A DNA stretch of 34,328 nucleotides from Paulinella micropora (taxonomy: Eukaryota; Cercozoa; Imbricatea; Euglyphida): positions 345,117-379,444 of the forward strand of contig BJOX01000035.1 of assembly GCA_009731375.1 (NCBI GenBank), in the 5' to 3' direction. Of the stretch, positions 19,652 to 29,024 are shown one piece after another. The stretch's first letter is position 1. The number at the start of each line of letters is the position of its first letter. Position numbers and translations under genes: made by a program. The notes beneath the pieces were generated by a model. That model had not been told where the DNA came from and did no database searches. It saw only the letters and a program-made list of their open reading frames with translations.

Positions 19652-20354
19652 TGAGTGGAAGAGGTTTATTGCGCACCAGGAGAACCCGACGGGGATTTCG
19701 GCGGACGGGGACATAAAGTGGCGGAAGGAGAAGTACACTTACTCGGACGGGCTAATCTGGTATTTCGGGAGCGGGGCCAAGAACAAGGACGATCCGGAAC
19801 GGTGGGTGGTACGGGTGCCGGCAGCGTTGCAGTACGCGATTCTGATAGGGGCACACAACTGCCCTTTACAGAGTCACCCGGGGCTGGATAGGATGAGGTG
19901 GTCTATGACTCGGCGGTTTTATTGGGACACGATGGATAAGGACATCAAGAGTTTCATTTCGGAATGTGGGCCATGCCAGAGGGCGAAGACGGTCTACGAT
20001 GCGAACAAGGGGCTACTGGGGCAGTATGACATCACACGGGATATATTTGACACGATTCACATCGATTACGTCGGGCCTTTACCGGAAGCGGGGGAGTGTC
20101 GATACAAGTATATCCTCACGATTATTGATCGGGCCTCTAACTACATGATTGCGGTTCCCACGGCTGACGACACCAAGGAGACGACGGCCAAAGCACTGAT
20201 TGATAACGTATTCAGCCGGATCGGGGTACCCAGGAAGATCATATCGGACAGAGGAAGCTCCTTTATCAATTGGGTGTCGAACGAACTCAGTGCATACTAC
20301 GGGTTTCGGTGGGATTATGTCACGGCATACAACCCTGGATGCATCGTACGCTGA
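19584..20354 (+). pseudogene. Integrase domain (in pol), catalytic Glu segment missing
   Basis: The zinc-binding part has HNC...HPGLDRM...CGPCQ. The catalytic core has the first Asp in FDTIHIDYVGPL and the second in KIISDRGSSF. The third residue should lie about 35 residues on, in an AYNPQxxGxxE segment. Here AYNP is followed directly by WMHRTLKASL in another frame, so roughly eight residues including the Glu are gone. The open frame stops at 20352. Confidence 0.88.
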
Positions 20355-20355
20355 A

Positions 20356-21111
20356 GGCGTCCTTGAAGATCTATTGTCAGAACGGGCAAACCAAATGGCC
20401 AGAGGCATTGCAAACGTTTACCTTTGCGGTGAACAATCTGGGTTCTTCGTCTTTGGGGGGTAGGGCTAGACTGTGCCCACATCAGATGGTGTTTGGCAAG
20501 GTCTTAACCACTCCACAGGACGTGATGCAACACAAGGCGTTGTATCAGCCGTTGGAACTGATGACAGTGAGGTTACGGGCCCTAGCGGAAGCGGAACAAA
20601 GTGTGATAAACATCGGGAGGCGGCAATGCGGACGGAGGACGAGAAGGGCCAACAGAAATATAAACACGTGGAATTCCGGGAGGGGGATACAGTGCTGCTA
20701 TACTGCCCAAACGTTCCAGTGGGGGTCTCAACAAAGCTCTATGAGAAATGGCAGGGTCCGTATCAGATTATGAAACAAACCGCGGCCTACAATTATAAGA
20801 TCAGACACAAGCCGACGAAAAAGGAACATATTGTCCACGTTCGGCGATTGGTCAAGTTCTCGCCTTACTTGTTGGATTATGAAACGGAGCAGGATGCCTT
20901 GGAGCGGACGGCGGATCAATTTGGAAACCCGCGGCCGTTGTTGACACGGGCGCAGAGGGCGGAGGAGATTGCGAGGCTGAGGGAGGAGGTGACGTTCGAA
21001 CAGGATGCGGAGGAGAAGAAAAGATTGCAAGACGCAATAGAGGAATTGGAGACGGGTTCACATGAGAGAGTTTCACAGAAACAAAAGCGGGATGAGGAAA
21101 AGCGGAGATAG
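20356..21111 (+). pseudogene. Integrase C-terminal region with GPY/F-like module (in pol)
   Basis: After the deletion, FAVNNLG and PHQMVFGK are read in one frame (to about 20610). EGDTVLLYC, YEKWQGPYQIMK and VRRLVKF are in another (to TAG at 21111). EKWQGPY is the GPY/F module used by gypsy integrases for target contacts. The C-terminal 70 residues are a Glu/Arg-rich helix. No chromodomain is evident. Confidence 0.8.
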
Positions 21112-21811
21112 GAGGACAAGAAACGGGAAGAGGGAGGAATACAAGGCAGGGAGGGGGAAGCAGAGGGGAAAGGCGTGGGAGCACAAGGGGGTCAAGACAA
21201 GCAAGGTACAGGGGGCCATCGAGGCCAGAGCACCGGAGGGACATTTGGGGATCAAAAACAAGCGAGGCCTGTGGGTGGAAAAAGCGGCGGAGATCGATAG
21301 AATAAAATGGAAGACGGGCAAGTTCTACTTGATGATGCCGGCGGCGAAAGAGGTAAGCGATGACACATTGGACGACTTTTATGTCCTGAGGGTTCTAAGT
21401 CAGGGGGGGACGTCACGACATAAGGCGGGGAAGGGCATAACGCCGGTGATACAGTTTTGGAGGAGTAGTGACGAGGTAGCGGAGGAAAAGATGCGGCGGT
21501 TTGATCCGGTTTTTCTGGAAAAGACAGGGAAGAAGCGGGAAACGTGGGATGCCACCATCAAGTTGGACGACGAGGATCATATCCCATACACCATTTAGAC
21601 GAGACCGCGGTTAGTGCTGAATGTACCGTTCGACCTCACGGAAGAGAGGCGGATACCGGCACAGATTTGGGACGAGATCGAGGCGGAGGGATTGCCTTTC
21701 GATATTATCGGCGCTCCACCGGCGGCGGTTGGATCAAGAGGCAAGAAGCGGCCTACGACGGGGAGTCGGATGACTCGGGCCAGAGGACGGGCACAACGAG
21801 GAAGGGGTTGA
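21062..21811 (+). pseudogene. Retroelement ORF6: unknown accessory protein after pol, one amber stop
   Basis: The ATG at 21062 overlaps the pol end by 50 bases in another frame. It runs 178 codons to TAG (21596-21598), and the same frame stays open to TGA at 21811. The first 50 residues are Lys/Arg-rich. Then comes a mixed globular-looking part (KNKRGLWVEKAAEIDRIKW, TLDDFYVLRVLSQGG), and after the stop LNVPFDLTEERRIPAQIWDE with a basic tail. I recognise no family. Its place after integrase is where env or accessory genes sit in some gypsy elements, but there is no signal peptide and no membrane helix. Confidence 0.5.
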
Positions 21812-22636
21812 TGAATGGAGGAATAGAGAAAGATGAAGAATAAGAAAATGGGAGATGACGAGATGAGAAGAATACGACCTGCGGGCACATGACGGGGTGA
21901 TAGCGGCTTATGTGACTTGCGGGTATATAATTGGTGATAGCGGTTTATGTGACTTGCGGTATATGAGAGGATGATAACGGTATAAATGAATTGCGGGGCT
22001 TTATAAGGGGGTGATGAGAATATGACTGACAGGCGAGTTCGAAGATGAATAAAGATGAGAGAGGGGGAGCGGTATATTTTTACATCACAGGTACGGTGAC
22101 GGGCATGCTACATGCATTTTATACCAACAAGGTAAACATTGTGACGACGCGGGTTATATATACAGACAAATACGGGAAAAATATTATATCATTCAGGCTC
22201 ACGGGTATAGGCATACATAATATCATGTGACTTTACGGTGTGATGGGGGAAATATATCAGACTGACATATCGGGCATAGCGGACATATCGGGAAATGAAT
22301 GACAAACATGTCTTATGCCTGATAGGCTTATGGGGGAAACTGGGAAGCGGCCTGATACAAGACTTTATTTTTTTCCGCTCTGTGACGAGCGATGATATGG
22401 AACTTTATATATTCTTCTGATAACAACGGGTGAAGGGGACATACGGGTTGGGTGGGGGAATAATACATAAGTACTTACATATTGACTAATCCAGTTTAGA
22501 TAGAGAGGGGTAGAATAGCGAGGGGAGGAAGACAGGGGATAACAAATAGGGATAGTCAATAGGATGGATAGGATAGCCGGGGGGAGGGGGTGGATGATGT
22601 AGTCAGAGGATAGGATAGTGAGAGGGGAGGGGGCGA

Positions 22637-22980
22637 GGGGCAGAGATGAGAAAGATGAAGAAGAAAGATGAAGAGAAGAAAGAGAAACGGGGCAACCGGC
22701 AAGCGGCAACTCTGACACTCGGGTGAGGGGGGGGCACCAGAGTGCATACATCATTCAGAGGGGGCTGCGAAGGGGATCAAAAGGGGGCATGGACCTTTGT
22801 TGGGGCAGAGATGAGAAAGATGAAGAAGAAAGATGAGGAAGAAAGATGATGAAGAAGGAAGAGATACGGGGCAACGGGCAAGCGGCAACTCTGAAACTCG
22901 GGTGAAGGGGGGCACCAGAGTGCAAACATCATTCAGAGGGGGCTGCGAAGGGGATCAAAAGGGGACACGGACCTATTTGG
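22637..22980 (+). repeat. Tandem duplication, unit about 165-175 bp
   Basis: GGGGCAGAGATGAGAAAGAT starts at 22637 and 22802. Each copy continues through AAGCGGCAACTCTGA, GGCACCAGAGTGCA and GGGGGCTGCGAAGG. The second copy has a longer GATGAAGAA segment. ACTCTGA and CCAGAGT within a unit can pair as a hairpin. Confidence 0.88.
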
Positions 22981-23232
22981 GGGGAGAAGGGATGGAGTGA
23001 TGAGTAGACGAGGGGGTGTGTATATCATTCGTGTTATTAGCACTCAGGTTCGTTTCAAGCACTCAGGTTCGTTTCAAGCATGGCGTTTCAGTGCCGGAGG
23101 GGCCTTGGTGGGGGTAGCAGGTCCGGGGGAGCCTTTCCTTGCCTACGTTACCTCTGGGCTGGGCGACCGGGACTACAGCGCACCGAGAGGGCATTATGAG
23201 GATATTAAAAGCCAGAGGTATCAGTTCGAGTT

Positions 23233-23407
23233 AAGGATTCGGCGTGACCGAGACGGTGGCGGCTTCAACAAGTGGGATTGGGCGTGACCGAGACGCGGGC
23301 GGCTTCAACAAATGGGATTCGGCGCGACCGAGACGGGGGCGGCTTTGACGAGCGGGATTCGGCGTGACCGAGACGGGGGCGGCTACAACATGTTGGGTGC
23401 GGCGGGA
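23233..23407 (+). repeat. Tandem repeat, about 40 bp x 4-5
   Basis: Units of the form GGGATTCGGCGTGACCGAGA followed by CGGGGGCGGCTTCAACAA, at about 23234, 23274, 23314 and 23355, with a decayed fifth near 23397. Copies differ at several positions. Confidence 0.85.
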
Positions 23408-23887
23408 CCCAGACGACGGCTTCGTCAGAGCACGAGGAACGGCAACAACATATGGGTGTCGATCGTACACGGAAACGGCTGGGGAAGCATCGGATCGGCG
23501 GATCCAACGGAGTCGCGGAGGCGGGAAGGGAAGACTCGCCCAGGATAGTATAGACCGACACTAGGTCGGGGGGACATTGAGTGACTAGGGGCCGGTTACA
23601 AAGAATGGAGGATGAAGGGCAAGTTGTGGTCTTAACAGAGGAGGGGTGCATTTTCAGGCGTGCGGTGGCGCAAACCGATTCAACAGGCGATGAAGAGCGT
23701 AACGGGAAATTAACCAAAATTTTACATAATGTAGGTGTTGGCGTTTGTCCCAACCTACAATTTTGTTTAATTTGTTAATACGGGTACGACGTTGACCGTC
23801 AGTCAGGTTCGTATTTGCATTTTATTCCGAGGTTGGTCGGCGAGGGCGTAAGTTCGACTCCTCGCGCGCATACTGGCGAGCGCGCTC

Positions 23888-23903
23888 GGGGGGGGAGAAG
23901 GGA
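23888..23903 (+). other. Candidate polypurine tract
   Basis: A run of eight G followed by AGAAGGGA directly precedes the 3' LTR, the expected position for plus-strand priming by RNase H. Confidence 0.7.
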
Positions 23904-23904
23904 T

Positions 23905-24062
23905 TATGCCGGCCCACCCGGTATATAATGGCAATACTGATCGTTCCGGTCTGTCGGTCAATCCTTGGTCTGGAGATTACGGAGTCCCTACTTTAGGTAT
24001 TCCTCAGTCTTCATATCGTTAGTAACAGTTATCTGTTTATTAAATATCCTACAATCGTAACA
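23905..24062 (+). repeat. 3' LTR
   Basis: 158 bp copy of 11816-11979, with CCCTACTTTAGGT intact (CCTTACTTTAGGT in the 5' copy). It is followed by CGTGG, which matches the ACGTG before the 5' LTR. Confidence 0.92.
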
Positions 24063-24306
24063 CGTGGAAGATCAGAGGTCATCAAAAACCACATATGTGA
24101 GACAGATCGTTCACCTGTCTTTGCATTTTTGTGTCGTATTTCTGTTTTTCCACACTCTATGCAGTCGACCAACACAGTATGTGTTTGGTTTTGTTTGTGT
24201 TAGGGTCACCCCCTTATCACACAGCAAGACGATGATCATCCTCTTTGCTGCTCATCATGCTCTACAAGTGTACCAACACTGCCTGGCCTACCCCTGGTGA
24301 CGTGGA

Positions 24307-24567
24307 ATGTTCGCCAACTCGCGCCACGACGATACCCTGTCGCGTATTCGGGAGCACAAGAGGAAAAGCTTGGACCCTTTCACCATATTGTGCGTCTACC
24401 ATGGTCTTCTGCCTTCTGAAAAGATGTTTCTGAAGGAACTAGAGGAAGGGAAGTCTACTCCTCTCACTACGGACCTCTCGTGGACGCAATCAACGCAGTT
24501 CAAAGAATTTATTCACCAACTACTCTGGCGAATACAAAAACGTTTTACTCAAGGCAATAAAGGATAA
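24307..24567 (+). CDS. Small ORF before gag of the second element, unknown
   Basis: 86 codons from ATG to TAA with mixed, protein-like composition (RIREHKRKSLDPFTILCVYH, FKEFIHQLLWRIQKRF). The gag frame overlaps its end. It could be the real N-terminal part of Gag joined by a frameshift, or a short separate ORF. No family is recognised. Confidence 0.4.
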   Translation: MFANSRHDDTLSRIREHKRKSLDPFTILCVYHGLLPSEKMFLKELEEGKSTPLTTDLSWTQSTQFKEFIHQLLWRIQKRFTQGNKG

Positions 24568-24577
24568 GCAAACTAAT

Positions 24578-26689
24578 TTGCTTCATCTACCATTGGTACC
24601 GACACCATCCCTCACGCTGATCTGCAACCCCAACGTGACGGCCCACGACATCTACCAGGATTATCTGGGACCTACAGGCTCTGCAGCTCAACAGGAGGCT
24701 CTCTGGAACCAATTGGGTACTCTCATCCCTCTCGAGGTATATGTTAATCATTTACCTATTTCGACTTCGATGCCTGGAGCACCTGGATCACTTCTTGGAT
24801 TGGTACTTCCAGCCCCTGCAAGCACTTCAGTTACCGTGCCTCCATCGACCCTGATTGGTTCGACGCCAGCAATAGCCCTGGGATGTATTCCTCCGGGACC
24901 TACACTGCTGACTCACCCATCAACGAGCCCCACTGCTCCAGCTGCACCATCATCGGCTGCAACATCGCCCCCTGTAGTCACCCCATCGTTGGGCTTTACT
25001 CCAGTTACGACGCCCGCGGGTGCAACAGCATTGGCCCCCATTGGTAGGGTACCTCCTATCACCCCTGTCGGTCCGTTTGCCCACCCTGGAAGTCTAGCAA
25101 GTGGAGCGACACCCCTGCCCTGGCGTGAACCGCATCCATCGCTGGCATCCATCTTGGCATCTCGCCCACCTGCCAAATTGGTCAATCGAGCACTGTCCAT
25201 GACTGACCCAGCTTTCACGTCACCATTTCGACCGATAATTGGCTCTTTTGGACCCAGACCGGCCTTTTCGCCATTGGCAGCAACTCCGACTGATTCGTCA
25301 GGTTCAACCCCCGCTACATTGATGCCGGCACGCCCAACGCCTCGCATCTCGCTGGGTACAATAATGCAAGGTAGTAGAATCACACTGAGCCCTCGCTTCC
25401 CCGTTGTGGAAGAAGCTTACTCGACCCTGCTCGCTGGTGGTACGAACCCCACCGCGGAGGATCAAGGTGGAGCCCCTGTGACTGCAACAACCGGTAATGC
25501 AACAGTGGTGACTCCGTCCCAGGGCCTCCCGAGCTCGTCATCAAGCTCATCCTCGAGCTCAACGTCGAGCTCATCTGCAGGTTCGTCACCTGATCCATCG
25601 TCTGGTACGGCGATCGCGACTCAGCCCCTGGCCCCTTCGACGGAGAATGGCCCTCCTGGGACGGCTACACCATCCCCGCCATCCTCAGGCAATGAATCCC
25701 CGTCAGCATCATCGGGAGGAAGAGTTCTGCGATCGTCCACCTTTGCAGGTATTCCACCCCGCACGTTGCACATGATGGCCCGAGTTCGATCTCTTTTCGT
25801 GTTGACCCGCCCGACCACCGCGCCGGGACATGACGTCGCTACTCAAGCCCGCGAACTTGCATTCAACTTACAGTTGAACAACTTGTCAATGCTGTTGGCA
25901 TGCAACCGCATCATCGACACAGTAAGCAAGTGGGGAGACAAGACCGCAATGCATATGGCCCTCATGGACGCGTATTGGACTCTGTACATTCGTGTTACTG
26001 ACGAACGCACCCGCGTCTGGAGCATCATCCCGTACATGCTCATGGAATATTTCATGGAACTGCTCAAGGGACGACTGGACAAGGGAGACACGAAGCGACC
26101 AGCTATGCAAGCCCTCAAACTTCGACGCTTCAAGAAGGAAAGCATCGCAGGGTATGTAAATCGTTGCATCACAAGCTACGAGACGGCCCAGGCAGCTGGC
26201 TATCTGACGGGCGACTTCAATCAAGTCCGCGATGTGTCTCGGATGCTTACGCCCATGGAACGAGAGCGATGGACCCTGTACGCCACCGAGATACTTAATG
26301 CACTTGGTGTCGCATTGCCCCGCGACCTCACTGATCTTCTGCCCTGGACCAACTCCCTCGATCTCCACGTCATGGAAGAATATTGGCCCTGGATGGAAAG
26401 TACTACGAAGTCCTCGTCGGCCGCCACATACAAGCGACTACGGGAGCGCCCTCCTCGTCCGACGCCTTCCACCTTCTCCCGTGATTCAACCGCCAAGGTC
26501 GACACTCGTCAGAAGAGACCGCGTAGGATGCAGCAGGAAAACAAGGAGAACAAACGCCCTCCTCGTCAGAAGCGCAAGGCTCACGCCATGTCGATGGCTC
26601 AACCGGCTGCATCACCGGATCGTGGACGCCCCAACAAGCGGACTAAGACGGACAAGCCAGCCCCGACTACGAAGAAGACGGCAATGTGA
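24578..26689 (+). CDS. Gag-like polyprotein of the second element
   Basis: About 700 codons. The frame is open upstream of the first in-frame ATG (24770), so the start is uncertain. Residues up to about 390 are Pro/Thr/Ser/Ala-rich and disordered, with a poly-Ser run coded by mixed TCN and AGY codons (25527-25580). Residues about 400-590 are helical with a capsid-like pattern (ARELAFNLQLNNLSMLLACN, MALMDAYWTLYIRV, YIPYMLM-type helices). The C-terminal 100 residues are basic (KRPRRMQQENKENKRPPRQK, PNKRTKTDK), fitting nucleic-acid binding. The next ORF overlaps at ATGTGATT in the -1 frame. Confidence 0.65.
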   Translation: MLHLPLVPTPSLTLICNPNVTAHDIYQDYLGPTGSAAQQEALWNQLGTLIPLEVYVNHLPISTSMPGAPGSLLGLVLPAPASTSVTVPPSTLIGSTPAIALGCIPPGPTLLTHPSTSPTAPAAPSSAATSPPVVTPSLGFTPVTTPAGATALAPIGRVPPITPVGPFAHPGSLASGATPLPWREPHPSLASILASRPPAKLVNRALSMTDPAFTSPFRPIIGSFGPRPAFSPLAATPTDSSGSTPATLMPARPTPRISLGTIMQGSRITLSPRFPVVEEAYSTLLAGGTNPTAEDQGGAPVTATTGNATVVTPSQGLPSSSSSSSSSSTSSSSAGSSPDPSSGTAIATQPLAPSTENGPPGTATPSPPSSGNESPSASSGGRVLRSSTFAGIPPRTLHMMARVRSLFVLTRPTTAPGHDVATQARELAFNLQLNNLSMLLACNRIIDTVSKWGDKTAMHMALMDAYWTLYIRVTDERTRVWSIIPYMLMEYFMELLKGRLDKGDTKRPAMQALKLRRFKKESIAGYVNRCITSYETAQAAGYLTGDFNQVRDVSRMLTPMERERWTLYATEILNALGVALPRDLTDLLPWTNSLDLHVMEEYWPWMESTTKSSSAATYKRLRERPPRPTPSTFSRDSTAKVDTRQKRPRRMQQENKENKRPPRQKRKAHAMSMAQPAASPDRGRPNKRTKTDKPAPTTKKTAM

Positions 26690-27825
26690 TTGCCATCCCG
26701 TCGAAGAAATCGTCGATGGTTACGGCCGCCACCAAGCTCGCCCCGACCTCGCCAAAGCGTACACCCTTCACCGGGATTCCATGCTCCTACTGCAAGGAAC
26801 ATAACCAGTTCCTCAAGCCGGATCAGACCCCGAAGCACTCGCTTGAACAATGCAAGCTTCGACAACAGCGTTGTCAAGACGAAGGCAAGCATTGCAACTG
26901 GAAGCCATCCTCGGCCGCCACGCGGAAGCAGCCACGGGCTTTCCACATGACGACACGCGCGGCGTCTCAGGAGTCACGACGTCTACTGCGCATTTCTACG
27001 ATCCCAACCGTCGTCTGCGGGAACATATACGTACGCAAATCATTGCGTCCGTCCCCGGAAGAAGACATCATCGGTAAGACTACATGCGTTCTAGACTCGG
27101 CCTGCAACTGCAAAGGCGTAGCCCTCCTCGACTGGGTAATACACCAAGAACTTGAGATCGTATCGCTCCCACCCGTTGACGCACGCTCATCTGTGGGTGT
27201 TGATGCTACTCTCTCTGAAGGCATTGAACCTTTCGTCTCGGCCACACCGACGTCTCCGCTTCATGCCATCACGATTTATATCTCGAGCCACCTCCCCGAA
27301 GGTATGAACCTGCTTCTTGCCAACGAGGTCGCGGCCCAGCTCAACCTCTCCATTGACGACGCGCAAGCGATTCGGCCCACGGAATACATGCCCCTGAAGC
27401 CGCCTTCCAAGCAAATCGTCTACGAGACGGAGTTCCATCTCTTCGAGACGCCACTTCAAGTCGGTGACTTACAATTAGCTACGGTTAGCTACGACTTCCG
27501 CCCTGCAACACTGGCGAAGGAGATGTCCTACCCGATAGTCAAATTTAACAAAATCATCGACCGCCGTCCCAAACTTCAGCTCCCTTCGCACGCCCACGAC
27601 CTCTTGTCCACTTCGAAAGCCCACCTTTACGGTCGCCAGGTCAACCTGTTCATGTCTTCACGTGATACAGGAAAGAGATCACCTCTGGACTTCAGAGTTG
27701 GATGGAGAGAACGACGCAAAGAGGAAAAGGGAGAAGACGACGAAGAGGACAATGAGGAGGACGACGAAGACGCTGACGAAGAAGCCGACGAAGAGGCAGA
27801 CAAAGAAGAAGAAAAGAAGAGGTAG
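26686..27825 (+). CDS. Zinc-knuckle and protease-like ORF of the second element
   Basis: Entered at GTGATT, overlapping the gag stop in the -1 frame, so it probably continues Gag by frameshifting or an indel. A knuckle C-X2-C-X14-H-X4-C (IPCSYCKEHN through HSLEQC, about 26779-26853) replaces the usual CCHC spacing. TTCVLDSACNCKGVALLDWV near 27091 has the look of a retropepsin D-S/T-G/A site, with LLLANEVAAQLNL further on like the protease flap-to-end region. This is a suggestion, not a firm call. The last 50 residues are almost all Asp/Glu (EEDNEEDDEDADEEADEEAD). No RT follows directly. Confidence 0.55.
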   Translation: MIAIPSKKSSMVTAATKLAPTSPKRTPFTGIPCSYCKEHNQFLKPDQTPKHSLEQCKLRQQRCQDEGKHCNWKPSSAATRKQPRAFHMTTRAASQESRRLLRISTIPTVVCGNIYVRKSLRPSPEEDIIGKTTCVLDSACNCKGVALLDWVIHQELEIVSLPPVDARSSVGVDATLSEGIEPFVSATPTSPLHAITIYISSHLPEGMNLLLANEVAAQLNLSIDDAQAIRPTEYMPLKPPSKQIVYETEFHLFETPLQVGDLQLATVSYDFRPATLAKEMSYPIVKFNKIIDRRPKLQLPSHAHDLLSTSKAHLYGRQVNLFMSSRDTGKRSPLDFRVGWRERRKEEKGEDDEEDNEEDDEDADEEADEEADKEEEKKR

Positions 27826-28139
27826 TCGAACTAGTCGAGACCGAGAGCGAACAAGATGGCGAAAGCAAGGCGAGCGCTCCTACACCTGTGCAGACGCAGC
27901 ATGTCACAACACGCTCTCGCGTAAGGCAAGAGGAAAACAAACGCACTCCACCGCCATCCTCCAAACGACAGAAGCTGGAGGCATCCCCACCTTCAGAGGA
28001 ATCCTCAGCTCCTTCGACTGGCGCGACTGCTACTCCGACTACGAGCGAATCAACCCGAGTGTGGCGGGAAACACCTCCCTCTCAAGTTGAAAACACACCA
28101 CGTGCCCCTTCTACCAACGAGTGGCTTCTATGGGCCTGA
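27826..28139 (+). pseudogene. Ser/Thr/Pro-rich fragment
   Basis: A frame open from within the preceding acidic tail (EVVELVETESEQDGESK) to TGA at 28139, rich in Thr, Ser, Pro and Glu (PPSSKRQKLEASPPSEESS). It has no start of its own and is probably the continuation of one long protein across a frame break. Confidence 0.4.
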
Positions 28140-29024
28140 AAAGGGAAGACGAACTCGCGCGACAATACCTCACTCAACTCCGAGGTAAGCCTTCACAGAC
28201 GAAACGCTCATTAAGCTATCTGGCGGCATCATCATCATCGTCGTCGGCAGCATCATCGTCATCATCATCGTCATCATCATCGTCGGTACGACCTACTCCG
28301 ATTATGACGGCGCCATCGACAATCACATCATCGACGCCCCCTGCGCTGACCAACCAGGCCCAGTCTTCATCATCATCGTCCTCATCAGCACCGAGAGCGG
28401 TGTCTCCTACTATCGCAGACTGCATGCCGGTTCGTCAAATCAACGACTTGCTCGAGACCTCAATCAGGTTCCGGGTTCACCAGCGCCCCAACTGCCACTT
28501 CAGTCTGGAGCACTCGCTTCAGAAGAGGTTTCCGAACCCGAAGCAGTGGAGCCATCCCCCATCGGAAGAGTTCGGCCCATCATCAGTCCGCGGTCCCGAC
28601 CGAGGAGGACAGCTACATCGCCCCCGGCGGCAAATGTATCCCCTTTGTCGGACCCGGCCCATTGGACGAATACAGGGGACTCGTGGGATTCTCAGCACAG
28701 CAGATGACACCAAATGTCCGTGACGCAATTGGAGACCCCTACCAACTCAGACGAGTCGACCTTCAGACTCCAATAGCCACCTTCCGCGCGGACCTTCATA
28801 CTCCGCCTGTACCGTACCAAGAGGTCCAGCCGGTCCCATTCGCATGGGTACCTCCGCGTTTGGTCCCGCACCCGAAGAAGAAAAAGAAGCCCCTACCACA
28901 GACACAGACTTGTGGATTGTCAAGGAAGTCTACGCGAACTACTTCCCGACGCTGGGATCCGTTTGCTTCGCGGGTACATACTCTAGATGCCCACACGTTG
29001 GTTATTGGATACCAGAGCAAATGA
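28121..29024 (+). pseudogene. Poly-Ser protein fragments, two overlapping frames
   Basis: From ATG 28130 one frame gives KREDELARQYLTQLRGKPSQ and then two poly-Ser runs coded by TCATCG-type repeats (about 28229-28284 and 28367-28390). The sensible coding signal then moves to the 28662-29024 frame (DEYRGLVGFSAQQMTPNVRD, VDLQTPIATFRADLHTP). It then moves into the frame of the next ORF, as at least two frameshifts. No domain is recognised. Confidence 0.4.

Larger units (their letters stand above)
16807..21111 (+). pseudogene. Retroelement pol: protease C-part, RT, RNase H, integrase, GPY/F-like tail, broken in several places
   Basis: Coding evidence shifts frame at about 17701 (tandem duplication), 18395, 18595, 19580, 20340 and 20610. 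Domains in order: linker (16807-17340), RT (17370-18480), RNase H (18596-18990), a linker with Glu/Lys-rich spacer, integrase with HHCC and D, D (19810-20340), and a C-terminal EKWQGPYQIMK module (20740-20770). Pol proteins copy the element RNA into DNA in a particle and insert it. Frame breaks at roughly one per 700 bases mean no full-length product can be made from this copy as sequenced. Confidence 0.9.
21812..23887. other. Repeat-rich 3' untranslated region of the retrotransposon
   Basis: About 2 kb without a convincing ORF. It contains a ~40 bp repeat (TTATGTGACTTGCGG twice, 21895-22000), a duplicated 165 bp unit (22637-22980), a doubled CACTCAGGTTCGTTTCAAG (23040-23080) and four to five ~40 bp units (23233-23407). 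Frames on either strand across the last array encode only a repetitive Arg/Pro/Ser peptide. Confidence 0.65.
11816..24062 (+). mobile_element. Ty3/gypsy-type LTR retrotransposon, about 12.2 kb, polycistronic, pol disabled
   Basis: Two near-identical direct repeats (11816-11979 and 23905-24062) bound the element. ACGTG precedes the left copy and ACGTG or CGTG follows the right, so there is a 4-5 bp target duplication. A TGG-starting primer-site candidate follows the left LTR and a G/A-rich polypurine tract precedes the right. Internal order: leader, four charged ORFs, gag-protease, RT-RNase H-integrase, one accessory ORF, long 3' region. The order RT-RNase H-integrase puts it in Ty3/gypsy (Metaviridae-like), and it uses the plus strand throughout. 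RT carries a tandem duplication and integrase an internal deletion, so this copy cannot be autonomous as it reads here. Confidence 0.93.

Noticed and set aside
23840-23885. tRNA-like T-arm (AAGTTCGACTCC with GCGAGG/CCTCGC stem) before the 3' LTR
   Set aside because: The loop is too long for a T-arm, and no D-arm, anticodon arm or acceptor stem could be fitted. At most a hairpin near the polypurine tract.
24913-25383. Minus-strand Gly/Val/Ala-rich ORFs opposite gag
   Set aside because: Shadow of the Pro/Ser/Thr-rich gag frame on the plus strand.
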